A stretch of DNA of 64,000 nt from Adenophora triphylla var. japonica (taxonomy: Eukaryota; Streptophyta; Magnoliopsida; Asterales; Campanulaceae): positions 124,001-188,000 of the forward strand of contig JAFEMH010002502.1 in assembly GCA_022495995.1 (NCBI GenBank). Reading direction: 5' to 3'. The position numbers and the translations under genes were made by a program. Under the pieces are notes generated by a model. That model did no database searches. It saw only the letters and a program-made list of their open reading frames with translations, and was not told where the DNA came from. This document shows, piece after piece, positions 35,213 to 47,945 of the stretch; the first letter of the stretch is position 1; each line of letters opens with the position of its first letter.

Positions 35213-36532
35213 ATATCAAAACACATTGCTTAAAGGTTCGCAGATTTTTGTTATTTTGATTAAAGTAAAGTCAAGTTATAAATAAAAAAAATCTGAAAAA
35301 TCTCATCTTTACTAAAGTAAACCCATCTTCTAACTCAACCCTAAAAAAAATTCTGAGTAGAAATTAAAGTAATAAACACAAATATGCTCAGACTAAAGTG
35401 TTCCCAAACAAAACCAAATCACCCAATTGAAACAACAAAAGAACATGTTCCCAAACAAAACCAAAGTACCTAATTGAAACGGCGAAAGAACATACAACAC
35501 TAACCTCAAGACGAATCCTTTGATTGCAAAATTTTCGTCGATTGAGAAAACCTGAATGAATTTCGGATTAATTTTGTGAGGCTGTTGCTAGGTTTATATA
35601 GAGAAGAATTGGTCCATTCTGATTTGGGAAAGTAGTCATCACTATTTGTTAGATTGAAACGGAGAAGGAGAAGGATTTGGGGAGATTAGGGATTAGGGCG
35701 CTAGGAGAAGTAGGAATTGGGAGATTAGGGCGCTAGGAGATGGGAGAAGCGATCTGTTTAGGAGTTGGGGTAAGCATACAACGGTTGGGTAGGAGAAGAC
35801 GGTTTTTTCTTTTCTTTTTTTACTTTTTTTTTTCAACTTTCAATCTCACCCACTCTTTGTCTTTTTTTGAGAATGAATCTTGACCCTTCATTGTGTGACG
35901 GTTATTTCTGAGCTCTATTGTATCTATATAATATATAAAAACAGAAACATTTCAAGACCATACAGCTCGCCACGTGGAATTTCAAGTCAGCTCTATGTTT
36001 ACCAATTATTAGCCGCCATGTGTCACATTCAATGAAGAGTTTTATTATAGATTTTGATTTAAACACAAATTTTAGCTTTTAAATCCAAACAAAATATTTT
36101 TAAACGTAATAAATTCAAACTACAGCGGTTCAACTACTTCATCCGAAAGAATGTGATGGGGGTAGAAAGTAGAAACATTGTTTGGAGCATGCACTGATTT
36201 CTCTTATCATTATCCTTCATATTAGATTTTAGATTATTAGATTAGTTTATTTTATTGGATTAAATTTAATTTGTTTAAATTGTATTACTCTCTCCATCCT
36301 AAAATGAATGATTTTTTTCAAAATTTAAGAATCATTTTAAAAAATTTAATTTTAATCTAGAAAAAATAATAAACATTCTTTTAATTCATTTTCAAAATTT
36401 TACATTTGTAAAAATATAATAAATTATGAAAAAAATTAAATCAAAAAATTTAAAAGAACATTTATTTTGAGACAATAATGGTCATTCAATCTATATAATA
36501 TATAAAAGCAGAAACATTTCAAGACCAGACAG

Positions 36533-37970
36533 TAGACATGGCCAAATCCGGGTACGGGTACGGGTCCGACCCGCCGGGTCACGGGTCCGAAAATGGAGAC
36601 CCGGAACCGAACCGTGAGAGGCATGGATACGGGTACGGTTCCGGAACGGGTCCTACGTACGGGTATGGGTACACGGTTCCACGGGTCCAAAATAATTATG
36701 TTTTTTTCAATTTTTTTTTCAAATTTAGTTGTTACCTATTTTTTTTTTTTCAAATTTAGTTGTTACCTTTTTTTTTTATTTAGTTGTTAAGAAGGACATA
36801 AATAAAGTTATAAAGAGTCTTTAACTTGCCAATGCCAATTGCCATCCGTTGGAGTTTGGACCGTTGCCCCCTAAGGCCCTAACCTAACCCACAGTAACCC
36901 TCCTTGTCAATCCCTTGTCAATTTGTCATTGTCATTGACTCATTTGTCGGTACTTTTTCATTACCAATGGCAATGGTCCAATTTCAATAATAAAGAACAT
37001 AAATAAAAACTTTGTATTTTAAAAAATTTGATTTGATGTGAGATGAGATGAATGAAAATAGTAAAAAGCTCGGTTAAACTATAATAATTTTATATAATGA
37101 ATTAACAAAGTAATAATGTAAAAAAAAGGGACGGTACCCTTTAAATTTTATTAATATAAAAAAAATTTACAATGAGGGGGACAAACCAACCTTGCCCTTT
37201 TATAAGTAAGGGAGGACATAAGGAGCCTTACCTCTTTTATTACAATAATTATCTAATTCTATTCTAAAATCTAACCTACATAAAAAAAAATACAATTTTA
37301 AAAAAATTACAATTACTTACCTCAATCGCTTCCCGTTGTATTACCATCAAAGTAGTCATCATCATCGGAAGAAAGCGCATTTGAGGAGTCTTGCTCTCTT
37401 CTTTCCGCTTTGAACCAATCATTCAACAAAGTTTGACGTTCTAAATTAGCGGTTGTTAATCTTAATCGCCTAGGGTCCAACATATTACCACCAATGCTAA
37501 ACGCCGACTCCACCGCAATACAATTTAAAAAAAATTACAATTACTTACTACTAGTACTTTTTTTATACATGGTTTGGTTTAAAAATAAAAAAAAAATAAA
37601 AAATTTGAATTGGATTGGCGCGGGGCAGACGAGAGAGACCCTTTTTTTTTGCTTTTTCCTGCGCCCTCCTTCACTTCAGTCAGTACTTTTTTTATAAAAA
37701 GCCTAGGCTCCTACTACTCTCCTAGGCTTTTGACGCGGGTCCTACGGCGGGTCTTACGGGTACGGTTTCACGGGTCGTAACGGGTACGGTTCTACGGGTT
37801 GGAACCGCCGGGTCACGGGTTTTGAGAAAGAGGAACCGGAACCGAACCGCCAATTATATGGGTACGGGTCCAACGGTTCCACGGTTCGTAACGGGTACGG
37901 TTCTGACGGGTCAAATCCGGATACGGTTCCACGGGTCCAAACGGGTACGGGTACGGGTCGGCCATGTCTA
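36533..37970. mobile_element. hAT-family element inside an E unit
   Basis: Ends TAGACATGGCC and GGCCATGTCTA are inverted; flanking 8-bp duplication CCAGACAG (36525-36532) and CCATACAG (37971-37978), the latter matching the empty site in sister units. Both ends carry many ACGGGTACGG, CGGTTCCACGGGTC and CCGGGTCACGGG words, typical subterminal binding-site clusters. 1438 bp; only a transposase fragment remains, so it is non-autonomous. Confidence -1.
37322..37519 (-). pseudogene. hAT transposase C-terminal (dimerisation) fragment
   Basis: Reads VESAFSIGGNMLDPRRLRLT, then NLERQTLLNDWFKAE and an acidic tail to a stop at 37322. The SESAFS..GGN....R..L motif is the C-terminal end of plant Ac/hAT transposases. 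Nothing upstream is kept, so it is a remnant of the parent element. Confidence -1.
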
Positions 37971-40617
37971 CCATACAGCTCGCCACGTGGAATTCCAAGT
38001 CAGCTCTATGTTCACTAATTATTAGCCGCCATGTGTAACATTCAATGAAGAGTTTTATTATAGATTTTCATTTAAACACAAATTTTAGCTTTTAAATCCA
38101 AACAAAATATTTTTAAACGTAATAAATTCAAACTTACAGCGGTTCAACTACTTCATACGAAAGAATGTGATGGTGGTAGAAAGTAGAAACATTGTCTTGA
38201 AGCATGCACTGATTTCTCTTATCATTATCCCCTATATTAGATTTTAGATTATTAGATTAGTTTATTTTATTTGATTAAATTTAATTTGTTTAAATTGTAT
38301 TATTCTCTCCATCCTAAAATGAATGATTTTTTTTTCAAAATTTAAGAATCATTTTAAAAAATTTAATTTTAATCTAGAAAAAATAATAAACATTCTTTTA
38401 ATTCATTTTCAAAATTTTAGATTTGTAAAAATATAATGAATTATGAAAAAAATTAAATCAAAAAATTTAAAAGAACATTTATTTTGAGACAATAATGTTC
38501 ATTCAATCTATATAATATATAAAACCAGAAATATTTCAAGACCATACAGCTCGCCACGTGGAATTCCAACTCAGCTCTATGTTCACCAATTATTAGCCGC
38601 CATGTGTCACATTCAATGTAGAGTTTTATTTTAGATTTTGATTAAAACACAAATTTTAGCTTTTAAATCCAAACAAAATATTTTTAAACGTAATAAATTC
38701 AAACTACAGCGGTTCAACTACTTCATCCGAAAGAATGTGATGGTGGTAGAAAGTAGAAACATTGTCTTGAAGCATGCACTGATTTCACTTATCATTATCC
38801 CTCATATTAGATTTTAGATTATTAGATTAGTTTATTTTATTGGATTAAATTTAATTTGTTTAAATTGTATTATTCTCTTCATCCTAAAATGAATGATTTT
38901 TTTCAAAATTTAAGAATCATTTTAAAAAATTTAATTTTAATCTAGAAAAAAATAATAAACATTCTTTTAATTCATTTTCAAAATTTTAGATTTGTAAAAA
39001 TATAATGAATTATGAAAAAAAATTAAATCAAAAAATTTAAAAGAACATTTATTTTGAGACAATAATGGTCATTCAATCTATATAATATATAAAAGCAGAA
39101 ACATTTCAAGACCATACAGCTCGCCACGTGGAATTCCATGTCAGCTCTATGTTCACAAATTATTAGCTGCCATGTGTCACATTCAATGAAGAGTGTTATT
39201 TTAGATTTTGTTTTAAACACAAATTTTAGCTTTTAAATGCAAACAAAATATTTTTAAACGTAATAAATTCAAACTACAGCGGTTCAACTACTTCATCCGA
39301 AAGAATGTGATAGTGGTAGAAAGTAGAAACATTGTCTTGGAGCATGCACTGATTTCTCTTATCATTATCATTCATATTAGATTTTAGATTATTAGATTAG
39401 TTTATTTTATTGGATTAAATTTAATTTGTTTAAATTGTATTATTCTCTCCATCCTAAAATGAATGATTTTTTTCAAAATTTAAGATTCATTTTAGAAAAT
39501 TTAATTTTAATCTAGAAAAAATAATAAACATTCTTTTAATTCATTTTCAAAATTTTAGATTTGTAAAAATATAATGAATTATGAAAAAAAATTAAATCAA
39601 AAAATTTAAAAGAACATTTATTTTGAGACAATAATGGTCATTCAATCTATATAATACATAAAAGCAGAAACATTTCAAGTCTGTACAACTCGCCACGTGG
39701 AATTCCAAGTCAGCTCTATTTTCACCAATTATTAGCCGCCATGTATCATATTCAATAAAGAGTTTTATTTTAGATTTTGATTTAAACACAAATTTTAGCT
39801 TTTAAATGCAAACAAAATATTTTTAAACGTAATAAATTCAAACTACAGCGGTTCAACTACTTTATCCGAAAGAATATGATGGTGGTAGAAAGTAGAAACA
39901 TTGTCTTGGAGCATACACTGATTTCTCTTATCATTATTCCCGATATTAGATTTTAGATTATTAGATTAGTTTATTTTATTTGATTAAATTTTATTTGTTT
40001 AAATTGTATTATTCTCTCAATCCTAAAATGAATGATTTTTTTCAAAATTTAAGAATCATTTTAAAAAATTTAATTTTAATCTAGAAAAAAAAAATATTCT
40101 TTTAATTCATTTTCAAAATTTTAGATTTGTAAAAATATAATGAATTACGAAGAAAAATTAAATCAAAAAGTTTAAAAGAACATTTATTTTGAGACAATAA
40201 TGGTCATTCAATCTATATCTATCTATATATAATAAGAGAATCGTCCCAAATCCCGCCCAAACCAGGGGCACTTAAGTAATTTCACGCGGTGGCAATTTCG
40301 CAATTACCAGGGCGGAGAGACACGTGTTACGCTTGGATTCGGCGCGTGCGCTACACGCGCCTAAAAGGTGCGTTAACGCTGAAACCTTCTTTTTTTTTTT
40401 TTTTTTTTTAAATTACTCGACACGTGTCTTACTCTCATTGGTTGATCTATTTTCAGATTTTGATTTTCCACCCCCTTTTTTCGACCTCAATTATTTTATA
40501 AAAAAAAAAAAAAAAATTTAAAAATTTTTACACCAAAATTCATAATTTTTTTTCCTCTTTAATTAGAGACTAATTTCATTTAATTTGGACACAAAAAAAA
40601 ACATTCTTTTTTAAATA

Positions 40618-40915
40618 CTCCCTCCGTCCGCGTCGAAGTGTCCGAAAAGAACAATTGCACGAGAATTAAGAAAAGTGATGTAAGGAATAGAAAAAGGTTA
40701 AATGTTGTGAGTATGAAAAATTAAAAAGGAGAGAGAATGAGTGGGAGAAATAGTTAGGAGAGAGAATATTGTGAGTGTAAAAGTAAAGTAGGAGAGAAAA
40801 TGAGTGGGATAGGAAGATTATAAAAATAATAAAAACTTTCCTTTTTAGGAATGAGACATTTTAAATGGGACGCCCAAAAAGGAAACTTGGGACACTTCGG
40901 CCGGGACGAAGGGAG
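40618..40915. mobile_element. Stowaway MITE in Helitron H
   Basis: CTCCCTCCGTCCGCGTCGAA at left and CGGCCGGGACGAAGGGAG at right, TA at 40616-40617 and 40916-40917. Interior rich in GGAGAGAGAATGAGTGGG words. Confidence -1.
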
Positions 40916-41199
40916 TATAAATTTCTTAATTATCCTTTCTTTATTATTCTTTTTATTTTTTAATATCTTTTTTTTGAAAATTAATTAAGTGTGAAGTATA
41001 TTTTTTTATTATAAATGATGATAATAATAATCATAATTTTACTTTTTAAATATAAATTATTGTTTGTAATGTTAGTTCCTTCGTTTCAAAATTTGATATT
41101 ATTTTTTTAAACATATTAAGTAATATTTTATAAAATATTCCTTTGGACGAATATATTAATTTATTTTTTTACCCGAAATATATTTCCAAACAAATGAAC

Positions 41200-42340
41200 A
41201 TTTCTTCTTTCGTCTCAATAAACATTTGAAAAAATAATACTACTTTATTCGTCTAAAAAATTAATGTAATATTTCGAGACGAAGACACTAACATTAATTG
41301 CAGAGGCGAATGAAGTAGTATTATTTTTTTTAATATTTATTGGGATGAAGGAAATAATGCTCATTTTTTTTGGAAAAAAAATATAGTATTATTTTTGGGT
41401 TATTCATTTCGAATCGAAAGTAATATTCATTATTGAAATATTGTAATATTAGTGTCTTCGTTTCAAAATATTACATTACTTTTTTAAACAACTTAAGTAA
41501 TATTTTATAAAATATTCATTGGGATGAAGATGGTATTTTATTTTTTTTGCCGAAGTAGTATTATTTTGTAAAAATTATTCTTTATAATGTTTGTGTCTTC
41601 GTGTGTCAAAAAATAATTTTTATTTTTTGAGATAAGTAAATTCCTTGAGGCAAAAGAAGCAAATTTCTTTTGATATAGAAAGTAGTATTAATTATGGGAC
41701 TAACGTAATATTCATTTTTGAATTGAAGTCATTTTTTTTCCTTACAAAATAGAATTTTTTTATATGTCCAAGAAAAATTAACATTGCCTTCTTTGGCTCA
41801 ATGAACATTTTAAAAAATAATACTACGTCATTAGCCTAAAAAATTAATGTCATCTTTTGAGGCAGATACCTTAACATTACAAACATTAATTGGCGAGGCG
41901 AATGAAGTAATATTAGTTTTTAAAATATTAATTGGGATAAAGGGAATAATGATCATTTTTTTGGATAAAAAATGTTGTATTATCTTTGGGTAATTCATTT
42001 TGAATCGAAAGTAACATTCATTTTTGAAATGTTGTAATTTTAGTGCCTTTGTTTCAAAATATGACATTAATTTTTTAAACAAATTAAGTAATATTTTATA
42101 AAATATTCATTGGGACGAAAATAGTTTTTTTCTTTTTCTTTGAAGTAGTATTATTTTGTAAAAATTAATTTTTATAATGTTAGTTTCTTCGTCTCAGAAA
42201 ATAAATATTAATTTTTTGGACAAGTAAATTTCTTGAGGCAAATGAATCAATTTTTTTTTGTTTTTTGAATATATAAAGTAGTATTAAGTATGGGATGAAA
42301 GAAATATTCATTTTTGAATAGAAGGACAATTTTTTTCCTT
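41200..42340. repeat. Diverged direct repeats in Helitron H
   Basis: Blocks with AAAAAATTAATGT, GAGGCGAATGAAGTA, TTCATTTCGAATCGAAAGTA and TTAAGTAATATTTTATAAAA recur at about 41225-41545 and 41815-42115. No gene. Confidence -1.
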
Positions 42341-42689
42341 AAAAGTACTGTAGAAATAATGAAAATCATTCGATTATGAATTTTCATTTACTATTTTTTT
42401 TTTACAAAACATTTTATATTACGTTCTTCTCGCTCGAGTTTTTTTTTTTTTAAGAAACAATTCCTATGGATCTCTTTTACAAAATGATGGGTTATTAATA
42501 AGAAACAATTCCTATGGATCTTTTTTTAATAAGTGAAATTAACAATCTTATTAAAAATCTTATTATTGCCTACAAATATAATTATTAGAAATATTTATGT
42601 TTTAATTTTTATTTTATCAAAATTTGATGGATTATTAATCTTGGTTTCATTTATTTGTGCCTTTTTATATATAATACTTATGAATAATT

Positions 42690-43980
42690 TTTTTCTTCAA
42701 ATTTTGTCCTATTTTAAACGTTAAAAAATGGGTTCGGATATTAAAGAGATCAGCTGGTTTTATTATAAAGTAAAAAAGTTGAGTACACGATGAATTAGTG
42801 AATAGTTGTTGTGAGTATGACTTACTCCCTCGTTCAGTAGTGTGAATTTTAGTCAACTTTGACCACTAATTTAAATAAATAATAATGATCCTAATAAAAA
42901 TCCAAAAATTTTTATTGTTAATATTATTAAGCCTGATACAATAACAAATTTTGAAATTTTTATTAGGATCATTATTATTTATTTAATTTAGTGGTCAAAG
43001 TTGGTCAAAGTTGACCAAAAATCCACACTTCGCTGGGACGGAGGGAGTATAATTTTTTCATTGTAATTTTTTTATATTTAAAATGGGATACCTTTTATTA
43101 AAAAAAAAAGGAAGTTTAAAATCGAAACAAGGGAGCATTTATTTATTTGATAGTGAAATAATTTATCCTAATGTTAAATTTAATTAGTAGCAAAATAAAA
43201 ATTAAGTCTTAATAATGAAAACTAAAATAAATAAAACTAGAAGGAAAAATTATATTTTTCGTTTCAAGTCAACTTTAAAAAATGTCATTATACAAAAAAA
43301 TTATTTTCTTAATTTCAAAAATGATTATTACTTTCAATTCAAAATAAATCAACAAAAAATAATACTACTTTTTTTTTTCCAAAAAATTGCATTATTATGT
43401 GCTTTAACTAGAAGGGAAAATTATAATTTCTGTCTCAAGTAATTAAAATTTTTGAAGTAGAGTAATCAAATTACTTTTTTTTGCTCAATTCTAGGAAAAC
43501 AGTGTTAGTATGTACTTCAACTTGATATTGTCCTATTTAAAGAATTATGTAAGTAAAAACCGGGTTGATCAAATTTTTTAATCCCTCCTAAACTCTCATT
43601 GATCCGCTTCTAATGAAAAGAGTTTGGAAATGTTTTCTTCTAAATCGGGTGGGATTGGGGTGAATTTGAGATTAGCTCGAACCGTCCCATTTAACTTAGA
43701 ACCCGCATAGTATTCATATTTTTTATAATAAATTTTAAATATTGATAATATTTGTATATTATTATATACTTATTTGTTTATAGTTTATTGTATTTTCTTA
43801 TTTTTCTATGTCATTTTATTAATCTCTACATTTATAAGGAAATAAAGGGAACAAATTGCATTTTATAATAGAAATATTAATAATTTTTTCTTCAACTTCT
43901 GTCCTATTTTAAACGTTAAAAAATTGGTTGGGATATTAAAGAGACGAATGGTTTTATTATAAAGTATTAAATGTTGGGTA
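42690..43980. repeat. Direct repeat pair in Helitron H
   Basis: GTCCTATTTTAAACGTTAAA followed by GGATATTAAAGAGA and GGTTTTATTATAAAGTA occurs near 42705-42770 and 43902-43965. The sequence between is A/T-rich and non-coding. Confidence -1.
42825..43047. mobile_element. Stowaway MITE with long inverted repeats in Helitron H
   Basis: CTCCCTCGTTCAGTAGTGTG at left and CTTCGCTGGGACGGAGGGAG at right with TA flanks. The arms (TTAGTCAACTTTGACCACTA and TTAGTGGTCAAAG) pair over most of the length, so it could fold into a long hairpin. Confidence -1.
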
Positions 43981-46900
43981 CAAAGTAATTAGTTAATAGT
44001 TGTTGTTAGTATGACTTATAAGACCATTGAATATAAAAGTATTAAAATTTTTTCATTTTCCTTTTTTAAAACTTAAAATGGGACACCTTTTATTATAAAA
44101 AAGGAAGTTTAAAATGGGACGAAGGGAGCATTTATTTATTTGATAGTGAAATAATTTTTCCTAATGTTAAATTTAATTACTTGCGATATAAAAAAACATG
44201 ATTATATAATAATAACATTAAAGAGATATGTAAAAATCAAACGGAGATGTAGAAGTTGAATACGGTTGAAGAACAAAATAACTTCTCGAAAATAAAAATT
44301 GATGATACTTGAAAATTTCATTTCATGTAATTTGTTTTTTTGAAGAATCACTAGAGTCAAGATTTCAGAATTGCAGTTGAAGGTAAAGATTTGGAGACTT
44401 ATAAGTTGATTTATTACGCTTTCCTAATCGTTGTTGAAACTAAGTGATACTGTGGGCAAATTACGCACATATCACGTTCAATACACAATAAATATGTTTT
44501 ACATAAAAAAATATTCGTTCAATTCCATAGCATTGAAAAATGGATGTCAAATGTGATTATTATTGAATAGAACGGGAATTTACGTATAAAACGCATTTCG
44601 TCCAAACTAACTATGCCTTAAATATATATTTATTTTAGTGACCTTCAATCTGATATTTGTACAATAATATAGTTTTCAAAAAATTGTTTTACAATGTACA
44701 CAAACATTTTTACTTCCTGTTATATTTGTATGAATTTTCGTCTAGCTATCCGTGCATCGCACGGGAGTTACACTAGTAATATATAAAAGAGAAACATTTC
44801 AAGATCATACAGCTCGTCACGTGGAATTCCAAGTCAGCTCTATGTTCACCAATTATTAGCCGCCATGTGTCACATTCAATGAAGAGTTTTATTTTAGATT
44901 TTGATTTAAATACAAATTTTAGCTTTTAAATGCAAACAAAATATTTTTAAAAGTAATAAATTCAAACTACAGCGGTTCAACTACTTCATCCGAAAGAATG
45001 TGATGGTGGTAGAAAGTAGAAACATTTTCTTGGAGCATGCACTGATTTTTTTTATCATTATCCCCCATATTAGATTTTAGATTATTAAATTAGTTTATTT
45101 TATTGGATTAAATTTAATTTGTTTAAATTGTATTATTCTCTCCATCCTAAAATGAATGATTTTTTTCAAAATTTAAGAATCATTTTAAAAAATTTAATTT
45201 TAATCTAGAAAAAATAATAAACATTCTTTTAATTCATTTTCAAAATTTTAGATTTGCAAAAGTATAATGAATTATGAAAAAAAATTAAATAAAAAAATTT
45301 AAAAGAACATTTATTTTGAGACAATAATGGTCATTCAATCTATATAATCTATATAATATATAAAAGTAGAAACATTTCAAGACCATACAGCTCGCCTCGT
45401 GGAATTTCAAGTCAGCTCTATGTTCACCAATTATTAGCCGCCATGTGTCACATTCAATGAAGAGTTTTATTTTAGATTTTGATTTAAACACAAATTTTAG
45501 CTTTTAAATGCAAATAAAATATTTTTAAACGTAATAAATTCAAACTATAGCGGTTCAACTACTTCATCCGAAAGAATGTGATGTGGTAGAAATTAGAAAC
45601 ATTTTCTTGGAGCATGCACTGATTTCTCTTATCATTATTCCCCATATTAGATTTTAGATTATTAGATTAGTTTATTTTATTGGATTAAATTTAATTTGTT
45701 TAAATTGTATTATTCTCTCCATCCTAAAATGAATGATTTTTTTCAAAATTTAAGAATCATTTTAAAAAATTTAATTTTAATCTAGAAAAAATAATAAACA
45801 TTATTTTAATTCATTTTCAAAATTTTAGATTTGTAAAAGTATAATGAAATATGAAAAAAAATTAAATCAAAAAATTTAAAAGAACATTTATTTTGAGACA
45901 ATAATGGTCATTCAATCTATATAATCTATATAATATATAAAAGTAGAAACATTTCAAGATCATACAGCTCGCCACGTGGAATTCCAAGTCAGCTCTATGT
46001 TCACCAATTATTAGCCGCCATGTGTCACATTCAATGAAGAGTTTTATTTTGGATTTTGATTTAAACACAAATTTTAGCTTTTAAATGCAAACAAAATATT
46101 TTTAAACGTAATAAATTTAAACTACAGCGGCTCAACTACTTCATCCGAAAGAATGTGATGGTGGTAGAAAGTAGAAACATTGTCTTGGAGCATGCACTGA
46201 TTTCTCTTATCATTATTCCCCATATTAGATTTTAGATTATTAGATTAGTTTATTTTATATTTTTATATATTATATAGAAACGAAAGAAGTAGTATTTTTA
46301 GTGTGTATTTTAAAATAAATTTTGGACATTTATTTAGAAACGAAAGAAGTAGTATTTTTAGTGTGTATTTTAAAATTTTGTAGGTACTAAAATGAATGAT
46401 TTTTTTTCAAAATTTAAGATTCATTTTAAAAAATTTAATTTTAATCTAGAAAAAAATAATAAACATTTTTTTAATTCATTTTCAAAATTTTAGATTTGTA
46501 AAAATATAATGAATTATGAAAAAAAATTAAATCAAAAAATTTAAAAGAACATTTACTTTGAGACAATAATTGTCATTCAATCTATATAATATATAAAAGC
46601 AGAAACATTTCAAGACCATACAGCTCGCCACGTGGAATTTCAAGTCAGCTCTATGTTTACCAATTATTAGCCGCCATGTGTTACATTCAATGAAGAGTTT
46701 TATTTTAGATTTTGATTTAAACACAAATTTTAACTTTTAAATGCAAACAAAATATTTTTAAACGTAATAAATTCAAACTACAGCGGTTCAACTACTTCAT
46801 CCGAAAGAATGTGATGGTGGTAGAAAGTAGAAACATTGTCTTGGAGCATGCACTGATTTCTCTTATCATTATCCCCCATATTAGATTTTAGATTATTAGA

Positions 46901-47583
46901 TTAGTTTATTTTATTGGATTAAATTTAATTTGTTTAAATTGTATTATTCTCTCCATCCTAATTTTACCATGTTGTTTTTATAATACTTAATTATTAGATT
47001 CATTATGTCCGTCGAGTATCGACGGGTTATTGACTAGTTATAGACTAGTATTACCCACCCATGCGGATCGCACGGTGACAGTACAAAAATGATTGTATAA
47101 AAATTAAAGAAAGGATGAATTGCCCCACACAACCCCACACAACCCCACACCAACCCCTAAAAGAACACATTCTACTCACTACCATCTTTCTACCTAGCTT
47201 AAGACTTTCATCTTAGCCTCTTAGTTCAATAGTTGTATCGCCCCGATCCAAATATAGCCAAATAAATACTGAGGTAATGAGGCATTTTCACAAACAGATT
47301 GTGAGTGAAAACGGAAAAAATAAGAACAACAAAACAACCAACCACATACCATCATAACTGTACAAATGCCATATTCACATAAACATTTAACAATAGTTAT
47401 TTGACAGCAAAAAGATATTATATTGAATATCAAGCCTGCTATCCCTCTCAAAGACTCCATGAGTAGCAAAAGTTCTACAAAAATATAAACCAAGCAAAAT
47501 AGACATTATCAAGCAAGCAATAGCACAATACAAAAAATATTTGTTAGTGAATTCACCATTTAGCTTAATACTTAAAATTAATA

Positions 47584-47945
47584 GTCCCTCACTCCCACTT
47601 CAATTGAGCCATGACATCTTTGCACGCTTTTTAAGATTTTTTTTTTTTTAAAAAAATGAGTAAAGAATTGAAAGTGGTAGAAGATTAGAGGAGAGAGAAT
47701 ATAAAAGTTAAAAATATTAAATAGGAGAGAGAATGAGTGGGAGGAATAGTAAGTTAATGATTGATTTTTTTGTAAATATGTTAAAATTATAAGGGTATAA
47801 TGAATGGTTTTTTTGTAAATATATAAAAATTTTGAGGGTATAAATATCTGAAACATTGTTCACTTCTTTCCATTTATGGAATGACTCATTTGAAGTGGGA
47901 CATTCCAAAAAGGAAAGTGGCTCAATTGAAGTGGGACGGAGGGAG
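47584..47945. mobile_element. Stowaway MITE in Helitron F
   Basis: Left end GTCCCTCACTCCCACTTCAA, right end AAGTGGGACGGAGGGAG, TA at 47582-47583 and 47946-47947. Its right half forms part of the tandem repeat that follows. Confidence -1.

Larger units (their letters stand above)
40218..44776 (+). mobile_element. Helitron H nested in Helitron E
   Basis: Starts TCTATCTATATATAATAAGA (40218; a start at 40222 is also possible) and ends with hairpin CCGTGC-ATC-GCACGG (44750-44764), GAGTTACACTAG, then T. Removing it joins TCTATA (40212-40217) to TAATATATAAAAG (44777), exactly the E unit start. Very A/T-rich and non-coding, with two Stowaway MITEs and several internal direct repeats. Confidence -1.
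35923..46960 (+). repeat. Tandem array of ~570-bp Helitron-E 5' units
   Basis: TCTATATAAT starts units at 35923, 36490, 38507, 39077, 39646, 40212, 45339, 45916 and 46581. Net spacing after removing the hAT and Helitron H insertions is 566-577 bp, one unit being 665 bp owing to an internal insertion near 46258-46382. Each unit contains TCGCCACGTGGAATT, GCCGCCATGTGTCAC, AGCGGTTCAACTACTTCATC and a decayed Stowaway-like inverted repeat (TCCTAAAATGAATG...CATTTATTTTGAGA). Small ORFs reading MFKSKSKIKLFIE recur once per unit on the minus strand and are repeat shadows. Confidence -1.
35923..47037 (+). mobile_element. Helitron E with nine tandem 5' units and one 3' end
   Basis: 5' TCTATATAATATATAAAA at 35923 after A; 3' hairpin CCGTCGA/TCGACGG (47009-47025), then GTTATTGACTAG (to 47037) followed by T. 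Inserted between A and T of the 5' end of D. Contains a hAT element and Helitron H. No coding genes of its own. Confidence -1.
29381..47044 (-). mobile_element. Helitron D (interrupted 7 bp from its 5' end by Helitron E)
   Basis: Own sequence 29381-35922 plus 47038-47044. 3' hairpin 29394-29411 (CCCGTGTC/GGCACGGG); the terminal CTAG reads CTA directly against the TC of C. 5' end: CTCTATTGTA at 35922 continues at 47038 as TTATAGA, restoring the 5' end seen in B and F. The interior is A/T-rich with no recognised gene; 30043-30397 and 34817-35002 have short open frames without known relatives. Confidence -1.

Noticed and set aside
39023..46724. Recurring 65-68-residue MFKSKSKIK-type frames as tandem genes
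   Set aside because: One per Helitron-E unit, A/T-rich, overlapping the repeat boundary; no domain.
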